Shown here: piece by piece, positions 20,638-28,400 of the stretch
Position numbering within the stretch: position 1 is the first letter of the stretch
How the letters are laid out: each line of letters opens with the position of its first letter
Origin: Rhodovulum sp.
GTDB taxonomy: Bacteria; Pseudomonadota; Alphaproteobacteria; Rhodobacterales; Rhodobacteraceae
Direction of reading: 5' to 3'
Length of the DNA stretch: 64,000 nt
Assembly (NCBI GenBank): GCA_020637615.1
Contig: JACKKC010000001.1
Span: 199,847-263,846, forward strand
The notes under the pieces: model-generated
What the model saw: the letters and a program-made list of their open reading frames with translations, nothing else
Database searches by the model: none
What the model was told of the DNA's origin: nothing
Made by a program: the position numbers and the translations under genes

Positions 20638-21117
20638 ATGGACAGAATCGAGCCTCCCGCCCTCGGCTTCCTGCTGATCGATGCCGCGCGCCTGCTGCGG
20701 CGCCGCTTCGAGCAGGAGAGCCGGGACATCCCGATGACCTCGGCGCAGCTGCAGATCATCGCGCGGCTGAAGCGCAACGAGGGGCTCGGCCAGGCGGCGC
20801 TCGCGGCGCTGCTCGAGATCGAGCCGATGACGCTCAGCCGCCACATCGACCGGATGGAGGCCGCCGGGCTCGTGGAGCGGCGCCCCGACCCGAACGACCG
20901 CCGCGCCCGGCGCATCCACACCACCGAAACGGCGCGCGCGCTCTTCGAGCCGATGCGCGCCCGCGCCGCCACCGTCTACGAGGAGGCGCTGGCGGGCCTC
21001 GCGCCGGCCGAGCGCGATGCGCTCGTCGCCCATCTCCAGACCATCGTTTCCAACCTCTGCACCGGTGCCGCCGAAGCGGCGGGCGAAGACCGGCGCAGCG
21101 CCGCGAGGGGAGGCTGA
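20638..21117 (+). CDS. MarR-family transcriptional regulator
   Basis: A winged-helix repressor of 159 residues. The DNA-binding part is AALLEIEPMTLSRHIDRMEA followed by the wing PDPNDRRARRIHTT (about residues 57-100), both typical of MarR proteins. It lies three bases upstream of an emrA-like gene and in one operon with emrAB. By analogy with EmrR it probably represses that pump until a toxic ligand binds; the ligand cannot be read from sequence. The alternative TTG at 20629 lies in the -10. Confidence 0.85.
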   Translation: MDRIEPPALGFLLIDAARLLRRRFEQESRDIPMTSAQLQIIARLKRNEGLGQAALAALLEIEPMTLSRHIDRMEAAGLVERRPDPNDRRARRIHTTETARALFEPMRARAATVYEEALAGLAPAERDALVAHLQTIVSNLCTGAAEAAGEDRRSAARGG

Positions 21118-21120
21118 CCC

Positions 21121-22287
21121 ATGAGCGACCCGGCCCCGGAACCGACCACCGAGACGAAGCCCGCCCCGCGCCTCGTCACCACGGATGCCGCCGCCCCGGC
21201 CGCACCCGCGACGGCGCGCCCGAACGCCCGCCGCCGGCGCCGACTGCTGATCGCGGCGCTGCCGCTCGCGCTCGCCCTCGGCGGCAGCTATCTCTGGGTG
21301 ACCGGCGGGCGCTACGTCGAAACCGAGGACGCCTATGTCCAGCAGGACCGCGTTTCGGTGATGCCGCAGGTCAGCGGCCAGATCGCCGAAGTGAATGTCG
21401 CCGAGAACCAGCGGGTGAAGGCGGGCGAGACCCTCTTCACCATCGACGATGCGAGCTACCGCAACGCCGTGGAGCAGGCGCAGGCGCGCCTCGCCTCGGC
21501 GCGCCTCGACGTCGAGCGGCTCAAGGCCGCCTATGACGAGGCGGTCGCCGAGGCCGGCACGGCGCGGGATTCCTTCGAGACCGCCCGGACCCAGGACGAC
21601 CGCCAGCAGAAGCTGCTCGGCTCGGGCGTGGTCAGCCAGTCCGCCGCCGACGACAGCGCGCTGAAGCTCCAGATCGCGCGGGGCGCGGTCACCAAGGCCG
21701 AGAGCGCTTTGGTCTCGGCCAGGGCCTCGCTCGCCGGCGATCCTGAGATCGCCACCGACCGGCATCCCGACGTGCTGGAGGCGCTCGCTTCGCTGCATGC
21801 CGCCGAGCTCGACCTCGCCCGCACCAGGGTGGTGGCCCCGGACGACGGCATCGTCAGCCAGACCGACCGGCTGCAGCGGGGCCAGTACGTGACGCCGGCG
21901 GTGCCGGTCCTGAGCCTCGTCGCCGCGGGCGACAGCTGGATCGAGGCCAATTACAAGGAGACCGAGCTCACCCACATGCACCCCGGCCAGCGGGCGGAGG
22001 TCACGGTCGACACCTATGGCGACGTGGCCCTCACGGGCGAGATCGCCTCGATCGGCGCGGGCACCGGCTCGGAATTCGCGCTCTTGCCGCCGCAGAACGC
22101 CACCGGCAACTGGGTGAAGGTGGTGCAACGGGTGCCGGTCCGCATCAGCATCGACGCCGGCCAGGACCTGCCGACGCTGCGCGCCGGCATGAGCGCGCGG
22201 GTCTCGGTCGATACCGGCCATGCCCGTGGCCTGCCCGGCTTCGTCTCCGCCGGCACCACCGCCAGCGTCGCGACCGGAGACCGGTGA
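21121..22287 (+). CDS. HlyD/EmrA-family periplasmic adaptor of a multidrug pump
   Basis: 388 residues. A cytoplasmic N-terminus leads to one membrane span (RLLIAALPLALALGGSYLWV, about residues 40-59). The lipoyl-like half MPQVSGQIAEVNVAENQRVK follows, then a coiled coil of about 120 residues and the second half QTDRLQRGQYVTPAVPVLSL. Such adaptors join an inner-membrane transporter to an outer-membrane channel. The next gene is the transporter; no TolC-like gene is in the window. Confidence 0.88.
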   Translation: MSDPAPEPTTETKPAPRLVTTDAAAPAAPATARPNARRRRRLLIAALPLALALGGSYLWVTGGRYVETEDAYVQQDRVSVMPQVSGQIAEVNVAENQRVKAGETLFTIDDASYRNAVEQAQARLASARLDVERLKAAYDEAVAEAGTARDSFETARTQDDRQQKLLGSGVVSQSAADDSALKLQIARGAVTKAESALVSARASLAGDPEIATDRHPDVLEALASLHAAELDLARTRVVAPDDGIVSQTDRLQRGQYVTPAVPVLSLVAAGDSWIEANYKETELTHMHPGQRAEVTVDTYGDVALTGEIASIGAGTGSEFALLPPQNATGNWVKVVQRVPVRISIDAGQDLPTLRAGMSARVSVDTGHARGLPGFVSAGTTASVATGDR

Positions 22288-23825
22288 TGCCCCCGGCCGC
22301 GGCCGAGGCGGGCCGGGTCCCGAACAAGGGCCTGATCACCGTCTCGATCATGTTGGCGACGATCATGCAGGTGCTCGACACCACGATCGCCAATGTGGCG
22401 CTGCCCAGCATGCAGGGCTCGCTCGGGGCGGCACAGGACCAGATCACCTGGGTGCTGACCTCCTATATCGTCGCCGCCGGGATCATGACGCCGGTCACCG
22501 GCTGGCTCACCGACCGCTTCGGCCTGCGCGAGCTCTTCATCGTCTCCACGGCCGGCTTCACCGTGGCCTCCATGGCCTGCGGCCTCGCCACCAGCCTCGA
22601 GGAGATGATCCTCTTCCGCGTGCTCCAGGGCGTCTTCGGCGCCGCCCTCGTGCCGCTCTCCCAGACCGTGCTCCTCAACATCAACACCCGCGAGGAGCAC
22701 GGCCGCGCCATGGCGATCTGGGGCGCCGGCATCATGGTCGGCCCGATCATCGGCCCGACGCTCGGCGGCTGGCTGACCGAGACCTTCGGCTGGCGCTACG
22801 TCTTCTTCGTCAACCTGCCCGTGGGCATCCTGGCGCTCGCCGGGCTCATGGCCTTCCTGCCGGAATCGCCGCGCCGGATGCGCAGCTTCGACTTCTTCGG
22901 CTTCGCGATGCTCTCGATCGCCATCGGCGCGCTGCAGCTGATGCTCGACCGCGGCGAGCAGGTCGACTGGTTCGCCTCGGCCGAGACCTGGATCTATCTC
23001 GGCCTCACCGTCTCCGGCCTCTGGGCCTTCGTGCTGCACATCACCTCCGGGCGCGAGCACCCCTTCATGGAACCGGCGATGTTCCGCGACCCGAATTTCG
23101 TCACCGCGCTCGTGCTGATCTTCATGGTCGGGATGATCCTGCTCGCGGGGCTCGCGCTGCTGCCGCCGATGCTGCAGAACCTCTACGGCTATCCGGTGAT
23201 CACCACCGGCTGGGTGCTCGCGCCGCGCGGGGTCGGCACCATGGTCTCGATGATCGTCGTCGGGCGGCTGGTCGGCCGGGTAGATGCCCGCATCCTGATC
23301 CTCGCCGGCCTCTCGCTCACCGCCTATTCGCTCTGGCAGATGACCGGCTTCTCGCCGGCGATGGACCAGCGCCCGCTGATCGTCTCGGGGGTGGTCCAGG
23401 GGCTCGGGCTCGGCCTGGTCTTCGTGCCCCTCTCCACGCTCGCCTTCGCCACCCTCGAGCCGCGGTTCCGCGCCGAGGCCGCCGCGCTCTTCAGCCTCGT
23501 GCGCAACATCGGCTCCTCGGTCGGCATCTCGATCGTGGCGACCCAGCTCGCGCATAACATGGCGGCGGCGCGGGGCGATCTCGTCTCCGGGCTGACGCCC
23601 TTCAACCAGAACCTCGACAGCCTCCTCGGCGGCTCGACCGACATCGCCGCGACGCTGGCGCAGCTCGAGGCCCAGCTTCGCGCCCAGGCGGCGATCGTCG
23701 CCTATATCGACGATTTCATGCTCATGTTCTACCTGACGCTCGCGGCGATCCCGCTGGTCTTCCTGCTCCGCCGTCCCGGCGCGCCGGCGCGCAGCGGCGA
23801 GACGCCCGCCGCGGCGATGGAATAG
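22287..23825 (+). CDS. DHA2-family MFS multidrug transporter (EmrB-like)
   Basis: A drug:proton antiporter of about 512 residues with some 14 hydrophobic spans. The motif VLDTTIANVALPSMQGSLGA in span 1 is typical of the DHA2/EmrB group. WLTDRFGLRELF is the loop 2-3 signature, and GPTLGGWLTETFGWRYVFFV is motif C with its sequel. The ATG at 22287 overlaps the adaptor stop by one base (TGATG); a GTG at 22284 is an alternative. It forms a three-gene unit with marR and the adaptor. Confidence 0.9.
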   Translation: MPPAAAEAGRVPNKGLITVSIMLATIMQVLDTTIANVALPSMQGSLGAAQDQITWVLTSYIVAAGIMTPVTGWLTDRFGLRELFIVSTAGFTVASMACGLATSLEEMILFRVLQGVFGAALVPLSQTVLLNINTREEHGRAMAIWGAGIMVGPIIGPTLGGWLTETFGWRYVFFVNLPVGILALAGLMAFLPESPRRMRSFDFFGFAMLSIAIGALQLMLDRGEQVDWFASAETWIYLGLTVSGLWAFVLHITSGREHPFMEPAMFRDPNFVTALVLIFMVGMILLAGLALLPPMLQNLYGYPVITTGWVLAPRGVGTMVSMIVVGRLVGRVDARILILAGLSLTAYSLWQMTGFSPAMDQRPLIVSGVVQGLGLGLVFVPLSTLAFATLEPRFRAEAAALFSLVRNIGSSVGISIVATQLAHNMAAARGDLVSGLTPFNQNLDSLLGGSTDIAATLAQLEAQLRAQAAIVAYIDDFMLMFYLTLAAIPLVFLLRRPGAPARSGETPAAAME

Positions 23826-23885
23826 GGCAGGGACAGCGGCCGGACCGCCCCGTCACCGTCCGACCAGGGCATCGCCTTCCGCAAC

Positions 23886-23904
23886 GCTCGGGCTTCGCCC
23901 GAGC
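23886..23904. terminator. Hairpin between convergent emrB-like gene and dadA-like gene
   Basis: An 8-base stem GCTCGGGC/GCCCGAGC with a TTC loop. There is no clear T-run on either strand, so it may be a weak bidirectional terminator. The remaining sequence up to 24014 holds another GC inverted repeat and no gene. Confidence 0.35.
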
Positions 23905-24014
23905 TCCGGATAGGCCAGCGTCACCCTCCCGCTTGGGGCCAGCCGCCGCCGGGCGGCGGCAGCTGGCAGCCGCAGGTCAGGGCGATGCGCCGCTCGAGAC
24001 GCCCCGGCGCCTGC

Positions 24015-25253
24015 TCACGCGGCAGCCGGCAGCGAAGCCGGTCGCGGCGCCAGTTCGGCGGCGACGCTCTCGGCGACGATCCTGGCCGTCGCGGCGGAAA
24101 GCGTCCAGCCGAGGTGGCCGTGGCCCGTGTTGTAGAACACCCCCGGCTTCTTGCCCCGGCCAACCCGCGGCAGCATCGAGGGCGTCATCGGCCGGAGGCC
24201 CGCCCAGGGCGTCGCATGTTCGGTCGAGATGCCGGGGAAGTGCTTCTCGCACCATTCGACCAACGGCCGGATGCGGTCGTGGCGGATGTCGCGGTTGGCG
24301 CCGGTGAATTCCGCGGTGCCGGCGATGCGGAAGCGATCCTTGCCGAAGCGGCTGGCGACGATCTTCGACTTGTCGTCGAGCAGGCTGATCCAGGGGGCGG
24401 CCGCCTGGCTCGCGTCGTCCTCGAGGGCGACGGTGATCGAATAGCCCTTGACCGGGTAGATGTTCACCCGGTCCCCGAGCGCGGCGGCGATCGCCCGGCT
24501 GCGCACGCCCGCCGCGACCACGACGCCGTCAAACTTGTCCTCGCCGGCGCTCGAGCTGATCCGCACCCCGCCGTCGACCGCCTCAACCTCGAAGACGTCG
24601 GTGCCGAAGCGCAGATCGGCGCCGCGCCGGGCGCAGGCCGCGGCGAGGCCGACGGTGAACTTGTGGATGTCGCCCGAGCTGTCGCTCTCGGTCAGGAAGC
24701 CGCCGACGAACTCGCCGTGCAGCGCCGGCTCGATCTCGCGGATCTCGGCGGGCGAGAGCTCACGGCGGACGAGGCCGCCCTCGGCCAGCAGGCCGTTCAC
24801 CATGCGCGCGTGGGCGAGCTCCTTCTGATGGGAGTAGAAATGCAGGATGCCGCGCTTCTCGTGGTCGAAGTCGATGCCCTCGCGCTCCGCCATCTCAAAG
24901 AGCACCGCGCGGGCCGAGATCGCGAGCCGGACCGTCTCGACGGTGTTCTTCTTGTAATGCGGGATGTTCGACAGGAACTCGGCCATCCAGCGCATCTTGT
25001 GCAGGGTCGGCGCCGGGTTGACGAGCAGCGGCGCGTCGGCCTGAAGCATCCACTTCAGGCCCTTCAGCACCGTGCCCCACTGCGTCCAGGTCTCGGCGTT
25101 CGAGGCCGAGAGCTGGCCGCCATTGGCGAAGCTCGTCTCCATCGCGGCGTAGCGGTTGCGGTCGAAGACCGTCACCTCGAACCCGCGGTCGAGCAGTTCG
25201 TAGGCGGTCGTCAGGCCGGTCACGCCGGCGCCGATCACGGCAATCTTGGTCAT
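24015..25253 (-). CDS. FAD-dependent D-amino acid dehydrogenase-like oxidoreductase (DadA family)
   Basis: 412 residues. The N-terminus KIAVIGAGVTGLTTAYELLD is the FAD-binding Rossmann motif, followed by FANGGQLSASNAETW. Near the C-terminus GLRPMTPSMLPRVGRG and TGHGHLGWTLSAATARIVAE match the DAO/DadA family. The enzyme would oxidatively deaminate D-amino acids or glycine and pass electrons to the membrane. A tandem glycine riboswitch in its leader suggests glycine or a product of glycine metabolism is relevant. The specific substrate is not readable. Confidence 0.88.
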   Translation of the reverse strand: MTKIAVIGAGVTGLTTAYELLDRGFEVTVFDRNRYAAMETSFANGGQLSASNAETWTQWGTVLKGLKWMLQADAPLLVNPAPTLHKMRWMAEFLSNIPHYKKNTVETVRLAISARAVLFEMAEREGIDFDHEKRGILHFYSHQKELAHARMVNGLLAEGGLVRRELSPAEIREIEPALHGEFVGGFLTESDSSGDIHKFTVGLAAACARRGADLRFGTDVFEVEAVDGGVRISSSAGEDKFDGVVVAAGVRSRAIAAALGDRVNIYPVKGYSITVALEDDASQAAAPWISLLDDKSKIVASRFGKDRFRIAGTAEFTGANRDIRHDRIRPLVEWCEKHFPGISTEHATPWAGLRPMTPSMLPRVGRGKKPGVFYNTGHGHLGWTLSAATARIVAESVAAELAPRPASLPAAA

Positions 25254-25295
25254 CTGGTCACACTCCTAGGGTCCGGGCGGCTCCTGCCGCATCAC

Positions 25296-25465
25296 CCCCT
25301 CCGTGCTTGGAACCTGAGAGCTTCGCCCGCGAGAATCGGGCTTTCTCCTTCGGTGGGCTGTTTCCAGCCGCTTTCCGGAGTGTAGAGGCCGTGCCGGTCC
25401 TTGGACCTGAGAGTTTCCGGGGCGGTTGCTCCTTCGGCGGCGGGTGACCCCGCCTTCTCCCGACA
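25296..25465 (-). promoter_or_regulatory. Tandem glycine riboswitch upstream of the dadA-like gene
   Basis: Read on the minus strand, two copies of the glycine aptamer core follow each other. Each has a CCGAAGGAG box and an ACTCTCAGGT-type box followed by the closing AAGG part (first copy about 25400-25465, second about 25296-25390). This paired architecture is the gcvT class, which usually turns genes on with glycine. It stands between the predicted promoter and the oxidoreductase start, so it should control that gene alone. Confidence 0.9.
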
Positions 25466-25484
25466 CAGCCTTTCAGCGAGGCGG

Positions 25485-25513
25485 CCTATACATGGTAGCA
25501 CTGATTCGCGCAA
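25485..25513 (-). promoter_or_regulatory. Probable promoter of the riboswitch transcript
   Basis: On the minus strand TTGCGC (25508-25513) and TATAGG (25485-25490) are 17 bases apart, about 20 bases upstream of the first aptamer. Confidence 0.45.
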
Positions 25514-25624
25514 CGGTGGTGGTGCAAGCGCGCGAAAGATTATTTCTGGCCGGTGACCTTGCCGTCGGGCCCGCCCGGCTCCGCCGGCTTTGCCCTGCGG
25601 TTCCGCCGGTGTAGATTGCCGGCG

Positions 25625-26953
25625 ATGGCCGACCTCTTCGATCCCCGACCCGCCGACCGCCCCGCCCCGCCCGCGCGCGAGGCGCCGCGGCCGCTCGCCG
25701 ACCGCCTGCGTCCCCGGACGTTGGAGGAAGTGGTGGGGCAGGGCCATCTCCTCGGCCCTGGCGGACCGCTCGGCGCCATGCTCGCCGACGGAAACCTCGG
25801 CTCGATCGTCTTCTGGGGGCCGCCCGGGGTGGGCAAGACCACCATCGCCCGGCTGCTCGCCGACGCCACCGATCTCGCCTTCGTCCAGATCAGCGCCATC
25901 TTCACCGGCGTCGCGGATCTCAAGAAGATCTTCGAGGCCGCCCGGCTCCGCCGCTCGAACGGCCGCGGCACCCTGCTCTTCGTCGACGAGATCCACCGCT
26001 TCAACAAGGCGCAGCAGGACGCCTTCCTGCCGCTGATGGAGGACGGCACCATCGTGCTGGTGGGCGCCACCACCGAAAATCCATCCTTCGAGCTCAACGC
26101 GGCCCTCCTGTCGCGCGCCCGCGTGCTCACCCTGCACCGGCTCGACGATGCGGCCCTCGAGCGGCTGGCCGAACGCGCGGAGGCAGATCTCGGCCATCCC
26201 CTGCCGCTCTCGCCCGAGGCCCGCGCGACGCTTTCCGGCATGGCCGACGGCGACGGCCGGGCGCTTCTCAACCTGATCGAGCAGATCGCGGGCGAGAGGG
26301 AGACGCTCGACGCCGCGGCGCTGGCGAAGCGCCTGACCCGGCGGGCGGCGCTCTTCGACAAATCCGGCGACGGCCATTACAACCTGATCTCGGCGCTGCA
26401 CAAATCCGTGCGTGGTTCCGACCCCGATGCCGCGCTCTATTGGCTGGCGCGCATGCTCCGGGGCGGCGAGGACCCGCGCTTCATCGCGCGGCGAATCACC
26501 CGCATGGCGGTGGAGGACATCGGGCTCGCCGATCCCGCGGCGCTGCGGCTCTGCCTCGACGCCTGGCAGAGCTTCGAGCGGCTCGGCTCGCCCGAGGGCG
26601 AGCTGGCGCTGGCCGAGGCGGTGATCTACCTCGCCCTCGCCCCGAAATCGAATGCCGCCTACCGGGCCTTCGGGGCGGCCATGGCGGCGGCCGAGAAGAC
26701 CGGCTCGCTCGATCCGCCCAAGCATATCCTGAACGCCCCGACGCGGCTGATGAAGGAGGAAGGCTACGGCCGGGGCTACCGCTACGACCACGATGTCGAG
26801 TTGGGCTTCTCCGGCCAGGACTATTTCCCGCCCGGCATGGCCCGGCCGCGGTTCTATGAACCGACCGACCGCGGTTCCGAGCAGGATCTGCGAAAAAGGG
26901 CTTTGTACCTCGAAGAAGAGCGCGCTAGGCTGTCGCAATCGGGTTCCGAGTAG
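25625..26953 (+). CDS. rarA: Replication-associated recombination protein A (MgsA/RarA AAA+ ATPase)
   Basis: A clamp-loader-like AAA+ ATPase acting at stalled replication forks. It is 442 residues. Motifs in order: RPRTLEEVVGQGHLLGPGGP, the P-loop GPPGVGKTTIARLLAD (about residue 70), Walker B LLFVDEIHRFNKAQQDAFLP, sensor 1 VGATTENPSFELN, and the C-terminal tetramerisation part SVRGSDPDAALYWLARML. The frame is open from 25553, but the family N-terminus begins at MADLFDPRP. Confidence 0.95.
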   Translation: MADLFDPRPADRPAPPAREAPRPLADRLRPRTLEEVVGQGHLLGPGGPLGAMLADGNLGSIVFWGPPGVGKTTIARLLADATDLAFVQISAIFTGVADLKKIFEAARLRRSNGRGTLLFVDEIHRFNKAQQDAFLPLMEDGTIVLVGATTENPSFELNAALLSRARVLTLHRLDDAALERLAERAEADLGHPLPLSPEARATLSGMADGDGRALLNLIEQIAGERETLDAAALAKRLTRRAALFDKSGDGHYNLISALHKSVRGSDPDAALYWLARMLRGGEDPRFIARRITRMAVEDIGLADPAALRLCLDAWQSFERLGSPEGELALAEAVIYLALAPKSNAAYRAFGAAMAAAEKTGSLDPPKHILNAPTRLMKEEGYGRGYRYDHDVELGFSGQDYFPPGMARPRFYEPTDRGSEQDLRKRALYLEEERARLSQSGSE

Positions 26954-27005
26954 CCGCCGAACAAGACGGCAGGGACCAGCCGCGACAAGAGGGAGGTCGC
27001 CGGTC

Positions 27006-27392
27006 ATCGCCAGGGTTCGGCAGACGCGCAGCGACGAGATCATCCAGCTCGTCTATGTCAGCACGGCAGCGGAGACGCTGCGCCCCGCCGACCTCGATGC
27101 GATCGCCGAGGTCTCGCGCCGCAGGAACGAGAAGGCGGGGTTGACCGGGTTCCTGCTGCACCAGGGGCCGCGCTTCTACGGCGTCCTCGAAGGACCGACC
27201 CGCGCGCTCTTCGCCCGGATGGAGGCGATCGTAACCGATCCGCGCCACCGCCGCGTCGTGGTGCTGCGCGAGGACACCGTGACCGAGCGCCGGTTCCGCA
27301 ACTGGAGCTTCGGCACCTTGCCCATGGTGCCCATCCGGCCCGCCCAGGGCGCCACCGTCGAGTTCATCCGCGACTTCGCCCGGCGCATGTGA
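27006..27392 (+). CDS. BLUF-domain protein 1 lacking the key glutamine; start codon unclear
   Basis: A stand-alone BLUF domain (FAD blue-light sensor fold) of about 128 residues. IIQLVYVSTA carries the conserved Tyr, NEKAGLTGFLL the Asn, and FRNWSF a Trp. The flavin-facing Gln of the FxQxLEG motif is Gly here (RFYGVLEG, residue 59). In known BLUF proteins that Gln is needed for the photocycle, so this one is probably light-blind or altered. GGGAGG at 26991-26996 is a good ribosome site, yet no ATG, GTG or TTG lies between it and the domain. ATC at 27006 is the best-spaced candidate; the nearest upstream in-frame ATG is at 26856, inside rarA. Confidence 0.75.
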   Translation: MARVRQTRSDEIIQLVYVSTAAETLRPADLDAIAEVSRRRNEKAGLTGFLLHQGPRFYGVLEGPTRALFARMEAIVTDPRHRRVVVLREDTVTERRFRNWSFGTLPMVPIRPAQGATVEFIRDFARRM

Positions 27393-27457
27393 CCGAGGGT
27401 AATCGTATTTCGATTTTATGCATCGACAACATTGACTCTTGCTACTTTTTGGGGTGA

Positions 27458-27931
27458 GTGAACACCAACTTCTATTTCTGCGGATCGGGTATGCCAAACA
27501 GGTCGGGCGCCATATCGCTGGTCGAGTTCTCCTATGTATCGGAAGCGACGTCGGAACTTCCGCCTTCCGCACTCCTGCGGCTGGAGGCCCAGACGCGGCG
27601 ATTCAATCTCGAACACGGGCTGACCGGGGAGCTGCGCTTCGACGGTCGGAGCTTCACCCAGGTCCTCGAAGGCTGCTGGTCGGCGATCATGCCGCTCTCG
27701 GCGCGGATCCTGACCGACCGCCGGCACGGCTCAATCTCGATCAGCGCCTTCCGCCCGATCCTCGCGCGGCGGTTCACCACCTGGAGCTCCGTCGGCTTCG
27801 GGGTTGGCGAGGCCGCGGCGCTGCGCTCGGTCGGCGCGGCGGGCAATCTCCGCTTCCTGCCACTGGTGCCTTGCCTGCCGCTCGAAGGCGACGCCGAGGA
27901 CGCCCGCGACACGGTTCGCGCCACCACCTGA
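27458..27931 (+). CDS. BLUF-domain protein 2 with intact flavin site
   Basis: Second stand-alone BLUF protein, 157 residues with a GTG start at 27458 (an ATG at 27491 is an alternative). The Tyr (VEFSYVSEA), Asn (FNLEHGLTGEL), Gln (SFTQVLEG, residue 68) and Trp (FTTWSSVGF) are all present, so it should bind FAD and sense blue light. About 60 residues after the core have no domain I recognise. It lies 65 AT-richer bases after BLUF protein 1. The pair may have arisen by duplication and could signal to a partner elsewhere in the genome. Confidence 0.8.
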   Translation: MNTNFYFCGSGMPNRSGAISLVEFSYVSEATSELPPSALLRLEAQTRRFNLEHGLTGELRFDGRSFTQVLEGCWSAIMPLSARILTDRRHGSISISAFRPILARRFTTWSSVGFGVGEAAALRSVGAAGNLRFLPLVPCLPLEGDAEDARDTVRATT

Positions 27932-28013
27932 AGGCGAACTTCCCGGCCTCCGCCTTGACATTCCCGGCCCGGACGGGCCTTTGAGCGGCATTCGTTCCCG
28001 ACAGGATGCCGAG

Positions 28014-28400
28014 ATGCCTCCGCTTCTGCAGATCGCCCTGGGCGGCGCCATCGGCGCGATGCTCCGCTATCTGGTTTCGGCGCAGGTCGCCCGCAGGGCC
28101 GGGCTGGCGTTTCCCTGGGGAACGCTGACCGTCAATGTGCTCGGATCCTTTGTCATGGGCCTCGCGGCGGCGCTGCTGCTGCGCCGGATGGATTCCGACC
28201 TGCAGCATCTCGCGCCCTTCGTGATGACCGGCATGCTCGGCGGCTTCACGACCTTCTCCGCCTTCTCGCTCGAGGTCTTCCTGCTCGTCGAGCGCGGCCG
28301 GCCGGGGCTGGCGCTGGTCTATGCCGGAAGCTCGGTCGTGCTCGGCCTCGCCGCCTTCGCGCTCGGGCTCTGGTCGCTCCGGGCCTGGAGCACGGGATGA
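28014..28400 (+). CDS. crcB: Fluoride channel CrcB/Fluc
   Basis: Exports toxic fluoride across the inner membrane as a dual-topology dimer. It is 128 residues with four hydrophobic spans. GGAIGAMLRYLVS, GTLTVNVLGSFVMG (the Asn of the pore) and GGFTTFSAFSLEVFLL (the Phe box) are diagnostic. The frame is open from 27804, but the hydrophobic N-terminus begins at 28014. I saw no fluoride riboswitch in front of it. It overlaps the next gene as ATGA. Confidence 0.93.
   Translation: MPPLLQIALGGAIGAMLRYLVSAQVARRAGLAFPWGTLTVNVLGSFVMGLAAALLLRRMDSDLQHLAPFVMTGMLGGFTTFSAFSLEVFLLVERGRPGLALVYAGSSVVLGLAAFALGLWSLRAWSTG

Noticed and set aside
25266..25484. Possible small genes in the 240 bases upstream of the dadA-like gene
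   Set aside because: The conserved glycine aptamer boxes explain this region fully.
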